Shown here: positions 45,867 to 60,800 of the stretch, one piece after another | Layout: every line of letters begins with the position of its first letter | Numbering within the stretch: position 1 is the first letter of the stretch | Assembly (NCBI GenBank): GCA_026545225.1 | Contig: CM048854.1 | Location: 28,835,230 to 28,899,229 of the forward strand | Origin: Cornus controversa | Taxonomy: Eukaryota; Streptophyta; Magnoliopsida; Cornales; Cornaceae | Length of the DNA stretch: 64,000 nt | Reading direction: 5' to 3' | Position numbers and translations under genes: made by a program | The notes under the pieces: model-generated | What the model saw: only the letters and a program-made list of their open reading frames with translations | The model's database searches: none | Told to the model about the DNA's origin: nothing

Positions 45867-48800
45867 AATTGGATTTTTAGAAGCCTTCCGACTTGCTAGT
45901 TTTTTCTTTGCAGCTTCACATTCCTCTTCAGCGGGTTTTAAAAATATTACATATTCAAGGCAATATTATGCTATAAGAAATTAAATCAAAGAATAGCTAT
46001 CCAACATATGAAGTGCATTAAAGAACAAATACTAAAAACAGTAACATGCATTTCTATTTTCTCACTTCTTTGGTGCAACTTTCAATAGTTTACCAACCCA
46101 TCATGGCAAAACTGCGAAACTAATCAATCATGATTCAAAACAACATTCAAAATGCAGAGAAGATTCTTCTTTTCTTTTTCTTTTTTATTTTTCACTTTAA
46201 GTCTTCTTCTATTTATATATATATGTAGGTGAGTCCTCTATGATTCAGAGCACAAAGTAGCTTTTGTAGGGTAAAATACAAACTATGAACTGCCACCTTC
46301 AGTAGCAGAGTAAAATTTGATGATGTCTTTAGACTTCAACAAAAATTAGTCCACTTTCACAGAAGATTAATACAGAAAGACAAACTTTGGTTGTCCTATA
46401 ACAGAAAATTTTTGAAGCTGTCGAAAAACTTAAAGAAAATAAGTCATTGTTTAATCGGAAAACAAGTCAAATCTGAAAAGTATATTATACATTCATTTAA
46501 TTTAGTGAAGGCCATTGATGGTTGATCTTGTAGCATCTTCTAGTGGTGACAATGAGAAATCTTTTCATAACATACCAAGCTGATCTTTTTTATCTCAAAA
46601 GATAATAAAACGTATGGAAACCAACAACCCATATATGACACCTCAAGAAGAATTTTGTATATATATGTGTGTGTAGTTAAACACAAAAGACATATATAAC
46701 ATGTTTGGTAGATCAGTGAGATTTCCAAGCTAGTTTTTTTTGAAATACTACCAGCACTACGTTAATTTGTGTTTCTCTTGTGGCTAAGAGCTTAGCTTAG
46801 GTTGAGGGGACCAGCCCACTCGAAAATCCTCTTTGTCCCGTTACTGTCCTTCCATCTTTGTTGCAACACACAACATGTCAACCTTTGCAGGTTTAGTGGT
46901 GCTTCAAATAATGCGGTTGTAATTTAAGTCATGACAGAGGGCAATGAAATAAGAGAAAAAAACATATCTATGTTTTTTAAACCAACCATCTTCTGTGTTA
47001 AACACTAACCGATCATAAATGAACATTTCTGCATTCTCATTATGAGAATTTTACTATGTCCTAACCTATGAAAAGGGCTTTGACAATGTAACCCCAAGCA
47101 TTGCTTGTTGCCTGAGGTTTAGGGCTAGCTAGGGATGAGATTGCCTGACTCATACCATAGAATCAAATATCTAGTCCTTAAACATGAGGGTAATTATATA
47201 TAAAGATAGAAGGCAGGCTTCCAAGAACGTTATTTCAACTGTTGGTACATACATATTGTACGTGATTAAGAATTTATTCTATATTTCCATTCTTCTCAAC
47301 TTCTTCCATGAAAATATTCTAGTCTCATATATTTTTTCTCTTAATTTCTTACATTTGGAATCTTTCTATGAAGTCATCCCTTATGTAAATGTATATATAG
47401 AGAGAATTTTGTGGCTGTATTATATATATAAGCCTTACCTGTTAGGCCGTGTGTAATTAACCACCCGAGGAGGCCAAGCATTCATTGCCGCAGATTTGAT
47501 AAGCCAAGCACTACCGAACCGGTATACCATCACCAACAATCAATCTTATTCCGCGGTGTAGATCGACTCTATTTTTGGATTTGGGCAACAACCAATTGGC
47601 TTTGACCACGAACCGTCGATCAACGGGGTATGATTTGATGAAATTCATGCTCGATTGAATGTTGGGTTCCAACGGTTTTGACTCTTGATCTGAAGATTGT
47701 GGAAGCTCAATGTTTGCCCAACATAGAACCAGTCTCTGAGTGCATTGTCGTTGCTTCACCGCCTTCGACATCTGCTGGAAACCCTTTTCCTGATGGAGCC
47801 GGTTCAAAATCGGAATGGCCGGAATATATAATCTCTGTCTCCTCTGAACAGTTTACGGATCAGTTTCTATTTGCAAATTATTTAAGAAATCTAAAACAGT
47901 ATTATTAATTTCGTCATTCAAATAGGACTTATATGAGGTTTGCAGATTGATGGTGAGAATCAATCATATATAGCTTGGGCAAGGATCCAATCAAGTATGT
48001 TGATTGGTAGTGAAACTTAAACTTTGCTTTCGCCGACGATGGATGTCCGACGAAATATAAATCGGTCTTAGTGGTTGCTCTGATCCCTTATTTGAGATGC
48101 GTGTTGAACGTATAGTGAGTGATTGATTCAGCATTTTCATACTATTTCCCACATACAGCGCCAAAGTGTAGATGCAAAAAATCGCTCAATATAAAATCAA
48201 GCAATTAATAAGCAAATAACACTCAATAATTACAGATATTTAAGTAGACACAGGATTTACATGGTTCGGCACAATTCGGCCTATGCCCATGGATGAGAGG
48301 AGACTTTCATATATATATTTCATAAGATATTACAAAGTATATCTCTTTTTCTATCTAGCCTAGCCATGGCTGAATACAAGAAATAAGATCCTTTTTCCTC
48401 TGTCCCTTTCATGGGATTTTCTATACATATTTATAAGAGGAGTGCTACCATTCTAGTGCTGATTTGGTGTCGATTATTTAGTGATTCTCCCTTGATTTGA
48501 GGCTGATTTGTATCAATCCCTTCTCTCAAGGAAAGAATATAATTTTTCCTAATTTGAACTTGATTTGACGAGATCTCACTCTGACTAGTTGATTGTAGTT
48601 GCCACGTATAATGTTGATACTGGCGAAATATTTGCCACATGTCATTCTCAATAATGACTTGGATTATGCCATGCCATGCGTACCATGTTGACTTTACATA
48701 TGATCAGGTGTCTTCTTCCTATTGGTGGGAATTTTTCCCTCTACAGTTCTCTTTACCAAACTGTGAACTTTGCATAAATATCCGTTCAAATGTAGAAATA

Positions 48801-51800
48801 ACTGGTTCAAAATGTAGGATGCAAATTATTTCTCCCATTTAGTTTTGATTTATGAAATGGTATTTTTCTCCCATTTAGATTTTTTTTTGAATGTTTCAGT
48901 TGTTGAACAATTAATATTATTCTTGAAAATCGTTATTTGTTATGATCTTTCTACAATTACTAAAAACCACCATTAATTTTCTCTCTCATGTAGTGTGATA
49001 CCTCGTCTATAGTATTAGTTGACGTATAACATTTCAAACCTAAATAAAACAAATCTCTAGACTTGGTACTGCAGGTGGACATCATGCCTATAAACCAATA
49101 TGAAGAAATGCAGCACGCGTCTTTGAGTATCTTTTGGTAAGGCAAAGGTCTTACTTGTCCCTTCTGATAAAAATGGAATGATATAGAGAATATTAGCATG
49201 GCCTGCACAGAGATTTTCTTAGCTTTACAAGAAGACTATTATGGTTTTGAATGTTTGCAGTTACATACACAGATTAGTTTATCAATCCAGCTATCTATAG
49301 GCAGGAAGTTTTAGCGGATTTCAAACTCCTGTGGATCATCCATATTTTGCCCCTCTTCTGATGGATTATCCTAATTAACTTCTATTTGTGGTTCTCTTTA
49401 TGAAAAGCAGGAAGGAATTTTATAGCATTAGCTAGTCTTATTTGTTCTCTTTCTTATGCGTTACTCTGCTAAAAAATCTGCTTGTTAGATTATGCATCTA
49501 TTTTGTCTTTTGAGTAAACACTGTTTTGACACATTTGTGATGTTTGTCTTCTGTTAATTTCTGTCATGTTAGGAAAGGATCATCGAAGGACTCGAGTGGC
49601 AAATGCTTATTTTTCACTTTTTATGGCAGTTGGTAATGTTCTTGGCTTTGCCACTGGAGCATACAGTAACTGGTTCAAGATTTTCCCATTCACTGTCACT
49701 TCCGCATGCAATGCCAACTGTGCCAACCTCAAATCTGCTTTCATTCTTGATATTGGTTTTATTGCAATTACTACATACTTGAGCATCTCTGCAGCCAACG
49801 AGTTGCCCCTAAATTTCAACCATGGATCCACCCCTGGAGAAATGCTGGAGCAGTCAAACCATGCTCAAGAAGCTTTCCTCTGGGAATTGTTTGGAACTTT
49901 TAAATATCTCTCAGGGCCAATCTGGGTAATCCTCCTTGTTACTTGCCTGACTTGGATTGGATGGTTTCCGTTTCTTCTCTTTGATACTGATTGGATGGGG
50001 CGAGAAATTTATGGTGGCAAGCCAAATGAAGGGCAGAATTATCATATTGGAGTGAGAATGGGTTCGTTTGGTCTGATGTTGAATTCTGTTGTTCTTGGGA
50101 TAACTTCAGTTCTCATGGAGAAGCTGTGTCGGAAGTTGGGGGCTGGTGTTGTGTGGGGGATTTCAAACATCCTTATGTCTATCTGCTTTGTATCAATGCT
50201 TATACTTTCTTACATAGTGAACAATATGGACTCTGAAGCCAATGATCTACCTCCAGATGGTGTTGTAGTAGCTGCACTAATAATTTTTGCAATTCTTGGC
50301 ATTCCATTGGCGGTAAGTCACTGCATTCTGCTTCTACAAGGAATAAAAAGATTTGTCTCACTTTCTAGTCATTTCCTGAAGGAATTAGAAAAACTGAAAA
50401 GGTAACTGCCATTTTTCATGGACTCTGCCTTTCCAACATCTAACTGGCCTATGCTTACCTTCAATTGATATCTCCCAGTTGATCCCAGCTATTAATATGA
50501 GATCTGCCTGGTAAAGTCACCTTCAAATATGTCACTCTCTCTCTCTCCAGTCAAGAAAAATGGGAACTAATAGCAAAAAAATTTGTAGTTCAAGATAACT
50601 GGGAGGATATTAGGTCAATATTGTTTAATTTCAGCCTAGGAGATTACCTACTCAGGCTAGTCCAAGATGTAGTGGGGCCTGACCTTACTGTATAAAACAG
50701 GGAGGTCAGAGTGAGGTTGGTAATGCAGACATCCACATCTGTATATTTTTCTTTGGTGGCTTTGCAAGAAAACTCTGTTTAACCTATGTGTTTTTTTTTT
50801 TTTTTAAACAATTTCTTGCAGATCACTTACAGTGTTCCATATGCCTTGATATCCGCACGTATTGAGTCCTTGGGACTTGGCCAAGGTGGGTTATTATTGG
50901 AATGTTCTACTTTCTGTGATTTTAGAGATTTGGGGGTGTGAGTGCTTATTTGATGGTTCAACCCTGCAGGGTTATCAATGGGTGTTTTGAACCTGGCAAT
51001 TGTGATCCCACAGGTATGATTCGCTCTTTTTCTTTTGTGTGTGTTGATATTGACATTAATTTATTTATTAATCTTTTATCATTGCTAAAATGGCATTAAC
51101 TGATCTTCCCACGCAAGCACTTTGATACTTCCAACCAACATTTAAAATCACGGACACGGATGTGGTCGTGGTTTAACGGATGTGGGGTGTGAAAGGCATT
51201 TCGTAACAGTATCAGAAACCGCAGACGTGAAACTTTTTTGACCTTGCATACCATAGCCAAATCATGTCTATACGAAACATATAACTCCAAAATCTAATAA
51301 ATCTGGGTTTGTAATGATTTTATTGTGGATTTTGATGAACAATTTAAAGGTGATTTATCATAACTCACAAGTAACAGCCTCTATATTGTATTTCAAAGCA
51401 TCGTTAGCAGTAACCACTTTCTAATTTGTAGTTTTTGTTAAGTTATGACTCCAAATGTATTTAAATAAGAAGAAATATTAATTACTAAATAACACATTAA
51501 GAAAACAAGATAGCATGCAAATCGATGTCTTATATAAAACGAGGAATACATGTCAGTATGTCACTGCCAAACAAAATTCATAGATGTAGCTTCAAACAAC
51601 ACAAAATGTGTTAGATCTAGAGGGAAAAAAATTAAACTCGCAGATTAGTTGATAGCTTGGTGTGGTTTGATCCACTGATCCAAGTCACGATCTTATGTTT
51701 TTGAGGTTTAATTCAGAGATAGGATTTAGGATGATGATTTTAGAGGTGAGAGGGCTGTTAGAGGTGGTGAGAGAAAATTGGACAAAAAATTGAGTTTGCC

Positions 51801-54800
51801 AACTTAAAAGGGCTGACTCGGCCATTACGGCCTCTACTCAGTTGAGTCACCCAAGTCCCCTACCGAGTCCCTTGTGACTTTCATTCTCAATGATATATTG
51901 AGTCGTAATAGGATTGAGTCTTAAGAGTCGACTCCGTCAGAACTTAATCGAGTCACCCTGTCTCGACCGCTATTTTAAACCCTGCTTCGATCTAGTTATA
52001 CATTAGTGATGGTAATCTATGAAACCTTGTAAATTGTTCTCCACATGGTAGTAAAAAACCTGCAATGCCCACATGATGCCATCATGGCTATGCAAGCAAT
52101 TCGCAGAAGGGGATAAGTTATCTTTACTATCGATGTTAGCTTTAATTGTATTTTTTTGCCACTCTCAGAGTGGCAGGTGCAAGGTTCCTGTCTAAAATGG
52201 GATATGATGTGTGTTATACTTGACTAGAAAAGGAAAAAGAAAAATTAATTGGATAGGTTAGCTTTGGTTGCCTTGAGTTATGTTTATGTACTAGGGAGGG
52301 AGGAAAGGGGAGGTTGGTTTTTTTTATCATCGTTGTGTAACAATTGTGTGGTGGTTGTAGTCATCGTGTGGCGGTGGTTGTTGTCGTGGGTTGGCAGTCG
52401 TATGGTTGCCATCGCTTGGTTGTGAGTTGTCACCGTTGTTGAGGAACTTGTTGTTCTGCTGCTAGGGTTATCGTTTGCAGATTACGTTATTGAATAAATA
52501 GAGAAGACAAGGCTCGACCAAATTGTTACCCACTAAGATAGACCCGATTGGATAGACCCAATTTGACCCACTTGGATTGCCCTCTTAACCTGATTGACCC
52601 AATTCTACCTGCTGGATCTCGGTGATTTAAGGTCAGAATATTTTGGTTTTCCTTTTTTCTTTCTCCTCCCAACCAGTAGCCTGACCAGTTTCTGGCTAGT
52701 TCATTTATGGCCAGTCTAATTTTTGATCAGTTTTCTGTTCAGTTTTTGGCCAATCCAGTTTTCGGTCAATTTTGTTTTTCGGCTAGTTTTGTTTCTACTG
52801 GCCAGTTAGTTTTTCAGTGAACTAATCTCTGGCCAGTTCTGTTTTCGGCAAATTTCTTCTTTCTGTTCTGTTCTCTTCATCTAACATGGCAGCTATTGAT
52901 GTGTACAAGCACGAGCCAATTCCTGCTCAGATGAGGGGAGGATAAGATCAAGGTAAAGAACTGTGAAGATGTACTTACTGTGGACGGATGAATCATTTTG
53001 TCAATCAGTGTTGGGATCCTTATGACAAACGGTTTGCTTATGCTAATAAGGTTTTCTGTAAGGAGGATGTTCACATTTCACATGACAAATCAGATGTCCA
53101 ATCTACTGAATGTGATATGATCACTATCCAACGCACGGAGTATGCTCAACTTCTGTCATCATCATCTTCCATGGCTATCTCTGCTCAATCAGGTATTGCA
53201 TCCACATGTTTATTGTCTTCCACTCAATCCCTAGATTATTGATTCGGGAGCATCAGACCATATAACCAGTTGCTCTCATCTTTTATCTGACTTCCATCCT
53301 ATCGGTACTTCTCAGAGTGTCACTCTTGCTAATGGTTCATCATCTAAAGTTTCAAGTTTCGGAATGACTCAACTTAATTCTTCCCTGTCTTTATCATCTG
53401 TTTTATATGTTCCTCAATTTTGCTTTTATTTGATGTCTATTAGAAGGTTTACTAAATCTCTCCAGTGTTCCGTTGCGTATTATCCCACTTATTGTGTTTT
53501 TCAGGATCTCAAGACAAAGAAGATTGGTACGGGGCATGAAGCCAATGGCTTATATTCTTTTGATTTTGAGCCTCATCCCACAGTTTGTCATTCTTCTCTA
53601 CCTCTGTTTCAGTGGCACTGTCGTTTTGGCCATTCGTCGCTTTCCGTTTTGCAATGTTAAGTCCCCAGTCTGAGTCGTATCTTGTCTCTATCATGTGAAG
53701 CTTGTCAACTTAGCAATGCATCATCATGTCCTTCAAATCTAAGATTGATAATCGTGTGTCCAATCCTTTTTAGTTGATTCTTTCAGATGTATGGGGTCCA
53801 ATAAAGCATACTTTCATTAATAAATTTCGTTATTTTGTGACTTTTGTGGATGATCATTCTTGTATGACTTTGTTGTTCTTAATGAAAGATCAATGTGAGT
53901 TATTTTCAACCTTTCCAACAATTTGTAAGGAAGTGAAAACTCAATTTGATGTTCAATTCGTGTCTTGCGTTCTGATAAAGCCAAAGAATATATCTCAGCT
54001 CCTTTCAATACATATCTTCATGATAAACACATTATTTATCAAACATCTTGTGTTTTCACCCGCAACAAAATGGTGTGGCGAAACGCAAGAATTGACACCT
54101 ATTGGAAGACACCTGCGCTCTCTTAGTTCATATGCATGTCCCGAAACAGTTTTGGAGTTATGCTGTACTTACCAAATGTTATCTCATTAACCGTTTTCCA
54201 TCTTCTGTGTTGAATGGAAAATTCCCTTACTATATTTTTTTTTTTGATTCTCCCATATTTTCTCTTACTCCTAGAGTCTTTGGGTGTAGCCAATCTTGGA
54301 CCTGACTTTGATAAACTTAATTCTCATGCTACTAAGTGTGTCTCTCTCGGTTATTCTCGTTTCCAGGTTACTATTGTTACACCTATCCTTCAACGATATT
54401 TCACTAGTGCAGATGTCTCCTTTTGTGAGTCTATTTTGTATTTTTCAGATACAGGTCACATCCTCACAGTCTATAACTTTAGCTCTCCCATCGTTATCCA
54501 GCCACTGTAGTCTACTACAGCCCATTGCTCTATTACAGGTTTATACTTTGAGATCGAAGACGTTTGCAGTGATGCCCCGTCAACCTTCTTCAGAGTCTCT
54601 AGATGCGACACCATCAAATGTATCCGACTCTTTCCCTATCGCCCTTCGTAAAGGTACTTGGTCCCGTATCACTAATCATCCTATTACTAATTATGTTTTT
54701 TTATAAATCCTTGTCACCATTTTTCTCACGTTTCTCCTCTAAGTTGTTTGCTACTTTTGTTCCTAAGAACGGGCATGATGCTTTGTCTAATTTGGGTTGA

Positions 54801-57800
54801 CAGAAAGCAATGGAAGATAAAATCGATGCCTTACATCGGAATGGAACGTGGGATCTTGTTCCACTGCCTCCTGGTACCAAAGCCCATTGGTTGTAAGTTT
54901 GTTTATACTGTCAAGTGTCTTCTTGATGGTTCTATTGAGTGGTTAAAAGCTTGGCTTGTTGCTAAGGGGATTATTTGGAGACATTTTTCCTGTAGAAACA
55001 ATTCCGAGGGGCTTGGTTCGAAAAATTCTCTATGGCAATATTAGAATTTGGTCTTAGCAGATGCCCGTAAGATCATTCGGTATTTCACCATCGCAAAGGA
55101 AAATGTTTCATTTTTCTTGTAATGTATGTGTATGACATTATTATCATATATGATGTCTTTGAGGGCATTGCTAAGTTGAAGTTCTTTCTACAACATCGGT
55201 TTTACACTCAAGACTTGGTAAACTCAGATATTTCTTGGGCATTGATGTTACTAGATCTTAAAAAAGGTATACGTTTGTCTCAAAGGAAATATGTGCTAGA
55301 CTTATTAAAAGAAATAGGCCTGTTGAGTGATCCTCTGGTGGTTGATGTTTCTATGGATCCAAATACAAACTCTTGGCTAGTGCGGGTGAATTATTTGATA
55401 ACCCTAGCAGATATCGGCAACTGGTTGGAAAATTGATTTATCTCATAATTATTTGGCCTGATATTTCATATGTAGTTATTGTTGTAAGCAAGTTTATGGG
55501 AGCTCCAAGGGTGCCACATTGGAATGTTGTTCTTCGGATTATCTTATGTCTCAAGCGAGCTCCAGGTCTCGGATTGTTGTCCAGATGAAATTGACATCTC
55601 AGGGTGGAAGTTTTTATTGATGGTGATCGGGTTGGTTCTCCCTCAGATGAGAGATCTACTATGGGATATTGTAACTTTGTGGGAGGTAATCTTGTTATAT
55701 GGAGAAGTAAGAAGCAGACTGTAGTAGCTCGTTTTAGTGAGTGAGCGTGTTTGTAACATTTTCTTGAGGAACTTGGTTTGATAGTTAAAACCCTTATTCC
55801 ATTCTGTGATAACCAATCAGCTCTTCACATTGCCTCCAATCCTGTGTTTCATGAGAGGACTAAGGCTCCGTTTAGATAGAAAGGAGAGAAAAGAAAGGAG
55901 TGGATATCATTAATTATGAGAGAAAAGAAAAGAAATAAGAGCATAACAATTACTTGTATTCATGTTTGGATAAAAAAGAGAGAGAAAAAAGAAAAGATAG
56001 TATTCTTGTTTAGATAAGATTGGGGAGAGAAAAGAAAAGAAAAGATAACAATCAAATTACTGTCATATTCTTTTATATTTAATGGTGGTAACACACTATC
56101 CTTTCCCTCTCAATCTTCTCATTTTTGAAATGATATGATATGAGGGATTGGGAGGGATAACTATTTCTCCAAATCTCTCTCATTCCTCTCATTTCTCTTC
56201 ATTTAAAGTACCCAAACACAAAACACACTATCCTCTCCTTTCCTTTCTCACCTTATCCTTCCAAATTCTTCAATCCAAACAAGACCCAAGTATATTGAAG
56301 TTGACTGTCACTTTATTCGAGATAGGATATTAAGTGGAAATATCTCTTTGCCGTTTGTGAGGTATGAAGATCAACTTGCTAATATGTTCACTAAGACTTT
56401 GAATCATAATTGGTTGAAGGTTATCTGTTCCAAGTTGGGATTATATGATATATAATCTGCAACTTGAGGGGGAGTGTTAGAATGTATGCATATATTGTAG
56501 TTAATATCTCTTTTAGGGGCATATTAGTCTTTTCAATGTAATACTTAAATGGTGTATATATTTACAAGTTAGAGAAGAAATAAGATGATGAGAATATATG
56601 AAGCAAGGACATGGGACATGTGTATGACATGACACGGACACGTCAAATTTCAAAAAAATAGGATATTGATACGACAAGGATATGAAAATAAAATAATAAT
56701 ATATATTTTTATTATATTTAAATTTATTTTTGCTCAATTTTTAATTTATATTCATATAAACATAACCCATTTTTTCTATACGATAATAATTCATTATCTT
56801 TCAAAAATATGAAATGACTAATTATTCTTAAAAATGTTATTGGTTAGGAAGCACGAATACTTATACAAGAGTAACATATTTGTATTGTGTCTGTATCCGA
56901 TATTGATACTTCTTGGATACTTCCGGATACGTGTCCAATACTTCCTAAACATATCAATAATTTAAAAATATATATTTTTTATTTCTAACACGTATCCGAT
57001 ACTTCTCAAATACCTCGATAACGTATCAGATACTTCTCGAATACTTCAAAACACATTTAAATAAGTTTTGAATATGAAAATGTAGTTTTCCAACTATAAT
57101 ATCATATTATAATTGTTAAGAAAAGTTTAAAATTCATTTAAAAAAAAAAGTGTTGAGATACATATCATGATTTAGTACAAAATTCATGCATACTAATTAT
57201 ATAATGACTCTTAACTCTTATTTTGTTTATTAATGATAATATTTTATAAAGAAATGTTAATAACTCATTTTTTGCATATATAAAAATATAATTTATTATC
57301 TTTATATTGTCATATCCTGCGTGTGCCTGTATTCTATTTTTTTGAGATTTGTCATATCACCATACTTGTATCGTGTCGTACCCGTGTTCTGTATCCGTAT
57401 CCGTATCTGTATCCTTACTTCTTAGGTTATTAGTAAATGTAATAATTATAGTGATAAAAGAGAAGTCCGTATGGACTATTAGATGCAATTGGGCATGAGA
57501 AACAGAGGCCCTAACAAACGTGAATGATAAAAGGGCCATTAGGGCAAAAAGCTATATGAGGCATGAAAACCCCATAAGCTTCGATCACTCTCTTGGTTCT
57601 CTTTTTTGTGGCACAACAGTGGTATTGATCAGTCTTCATTCACGTCTCTTGAATCTCTCGCATCCCAGCTGTTCCCACCTCTCTCACATCCCCTCTATCT
57701 TTTCATCTCTCTTTTATACAAAGGCTCTCTTTTGGCCGATCCTATCTCATACCCACCACGTTTTCACAATTTTTAGATCTCCCTCTCTCTCTTCATTTGG

Positions 57801-60800
57801 ACATATATACAACAACAAAAAACTAAGCCTTTTCCCAATTACTTGGGGTCGGCTACATGAATCCGATGTTTCTATTCCGCTCTATTTAAGGTCATCTCCT
57901 CAGTTAATCCACATGCTATCATATCTTTCTTTACTACATTTACCTATGTTAGCTTTGGTCTTCCTCTTCCCCTAGCATTGCCCTCAATTTGGACTATGTC
58001 ACTTTTTCTAACCGGCGAAGTTAAAGGTCTTCTTTGCATATGTCCAAATCATCTTAACCTATTTTCCCTCATTTTATCTCCAATTGGTGCTACACCAACC
58101 ATCTCTCGAATGTGTTCATTTCTAATTTTATCCTTTCTAGTCTTCCCGCACATCCATCTCAACATTCGCATTTCTGCAACACACTTTATGCAAATGTTGT
58201 TGCCTAGTTGCCCAACATTCGGTACCATAAAGTATGGCTGGTCTAATAGTTGTTCGATAAAACTCTCCTTTCAATCGTAAGGGGATACGCCTATCACACA
58301 ATATACTAGATGCACCCCTCCATTTAATCCATCCTGCCTTAATTCTATGATTAATGTCATCTCCAATTTCTCCCTCATTTTGAATAATTGAGCCTAAATA
58401 GTGAAAATGTTCACTTTTTTGTACCTCTTGATTCTCAATCCTCACTACATCCTCATTTGTCCTTCTAGATTTACTAAAGTTACACTCCATGTATTCAGTT
58501 TTATTTCAACTTCTCTTAAACCCTTTTAGTTCTAAAGCTTCTCTCCAAACCTCTAGTTTGGCATTAACTCCTTCTCTAGTCTCATCAACTAAAACAATAT
58601 CATCGGCAAACAACATGCACCACGGAATATCATTTGGACATATATATATATATATATATATGATTTGATATATGTGTAATAAAAGGTTTGAGACTCTGTT
58701 CATCTTCTTCTCTTCCTCTTTGTTTACTAGAAAAGAAAAGTCTGATCTCTTATGTATCCTAGCCGTATCCGACAATAAAAGAATTATTAAAAAAATTGGA
58801 TATGTCCACGTAGTATCGGACAGGTGTCCGAGCGTATCTTGGACGTATCCATATCGGACACATGTCCGATATGGCCACGAGGACTTTGGGGACGAATAGG
58901 TGCTTCCTTGATGAGAATATACCAAATTTTCTTCTCAAAAACCTAGTTTCTGAACTCCATTTTGAACAAAAGGTGCTTCCTTGAACTGATTTATTTTATT
59001 CCTTCTTCTGGTTACCCATCAATGAATATATTATGTTATTTTAATTTAGGGCATTGACATTGGAGCCACCTAAGGGTGACTCCAATCCGTTGCTCTACTT
59101 GAATGTATTTGACACAGGTTGACATCTTATTCTATAAAAAGAATTGCAATTTCATTCCATAGAACCTCTCCTCCATTTAGAGGGCCTTGCTGTGTGAATG
59201 AAATGTATATAAAAATTGTTAGTTTGTCTATTGAGCCATGGAGCTAATCAATAGGATTTTTCCCCGATAACACTCAAACATCATCGAATTTAACAAAGAA
59301 TACATTAACCTCATATTTGTTCTACTATAATGCATATTTGTGCTCAGACTTATCAAATCAATCGTTGTGAGAGTGGTCAAAGATAACTCAAGGGTTTGGC
59401 ATGTTCTATTATGACTGACATTATGGACATACCGATTTAAAGAGCATATCCACTGTACTTTTTACATTTATTTTGTCTTATGGTCATGGTATTTTTCTGT
59501 GGAGATAACGGCAAAGTCATTAAGAGTTGCTTTGCACAACAATATTGGTACTGCCGAATACACCCAAGCTAGGCTAATTGGAAGGGGAGGACATGGATGT
59601 TCGGCTCGGAAGCATGGACACAGAGAAAAGGACGAAATATCCGTGTCACCAAAAAATGTGCCTGATTTTTTTTAAAAAAAAGAAATTGACATGCAATTGA
59701 CTTGCTGCAGATGCACAATGGACATGCAGTGGACATGTTTCTCATGCAAAAATGGTTCTTGATCGACACTGGCTAAAAGTGAAAGTGACTCGCATCACCA
59801 TTAACCGCCTAATCATCCATTCCAACCAAATTATATTAGGCAAAAGTATATCAAGAGGACTTACCACATCCACCCATACTTTATATTCCTGTAATGTAAC
59901 TTTTATCTTTAGCCTAATGTTGGCTATGTAGCTTAGTTCCTAGCATAGTTTAGTTAATATGTATCTTGCATATACCCTGTTTTACTCCATGTACAACTGA
60001 ATCTGCATCCTCTCTGACAATCTACTTGATGTACCTCGAGCGTGGGCATTTTACAAAATTATACAGCACCTATAAGGTGAGATACGGGACATTCCATGTA
60101 CCATACTGCTTTGTCATAGGAAATGACAACATTGGTGACCAGGGGGTAGCGAGAGCAAGAGAAGAACTCATAAAATTCTAGTTTCTTGTTCTCATTGAAG
60201 TTGTAGTCAAATGTGCTCTTTCATTACTATTTGAACCAATTTCTTCTTCTAAAGTGTGAAGGCCAGAATTCTCAGTCCCCAATGGTCTCATTAAAACTTC
60301 TCTTTCTTAACACAGTTAAACGTGAAGGGAAGGATAATCCCTTGCTTCCCCAGTTGCCAGATCACTAAGGCCACTTTTGTCACCTCAAGGATAAGGTGTT
60401 TTGCCCTGTGTTCACAACCATGCTCACATGGACTCTTGCACGCCCAGTACACCCATTTTTTGGCAAACAAACAGTAATGTTGTTTGTAAGGTTCTGAAAT
60501 TAAAACCATTCTTATATGAAAAAATCCTTTAATTTTTAGGTTGACTGTGAGCATAAAGTTTCACTGTGATGCATATCACTGAAAGCCATCTGGACTATTT
60601 ATGCAGTATGGGAGAAGCGTTGTTGTATAATTGTCTAGGACCATACTATTTAGGCAAGCATGCATTGGTAGCATGAATACTTTTATAAAAAGGAAATTAT
60701 GATGTTAATGATGACGATGAAACAAAAGGTGGTCAACTAGTTACTATCAACTGCTAGCGGCTGAATTTGACCTGAATCAATTGTAGGACATTTTTCTGTT

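Larger units (their letters stand above)
42910..48745 (-). mobile_element. Tat-like LTR retrotransposon in SUT4 intron 1, antisense to the gene
   Basis: Two LTRs (48167-48745 as 5' LTR and 42910-43467 as 3' LTR, minus orientation), each starting TGTAGATGC and ending CTCTACA on the plus strand. Near-identical 5-mers flank it: GTTCG (42905-42909) and GTTCT (48746-48750). Next to the 5' LTR the minus strand reads TGGCGCTGTATGTGGGAA (48146-48163), a primer-binding-site-like sequence of the kind common in plant Tat elements. Next to the 3' LTR is a purine-rich tract (complement of 'cagcccccaattcctttt'). Internally it has an antisense ORF relic and a minisatellite, the same order as the 5.6-12.5 kb element. 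No RT or integrase is recognisable, so it is non-autonomous or extensively deleted. Confidence 0.8.
52877..56597 (+). mobile_element. Decayed Ty1/Copia retrotransposon in SUT4 intron 4
   Basis: Sense to SUT4. The 5' LTR and most of gag are missing. The body runs from the zinc knuckle to RNase H, then a purine tract 'ttgagggggag' and a 3' LTR start TGTTAGAATG at 56475. The LTR is cut off by the TIR repeat starting at 56600. A Tourist-like MITE (55864-56286) splits RNase H. Confidence 0.8.

Noticed and set aside
57520-58280. Plus-strand ORFs over the LINE
   Set aside because: They lie antisense to a recognised RTE reverse transcriptase and extend into unrelated flank.
60018-60181. Possible short gene ending [18 protein letters not shown]
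   Set aside because: No splice context, no family recognised, and it sits within SUT4 intron 4; evidence too weak to call.
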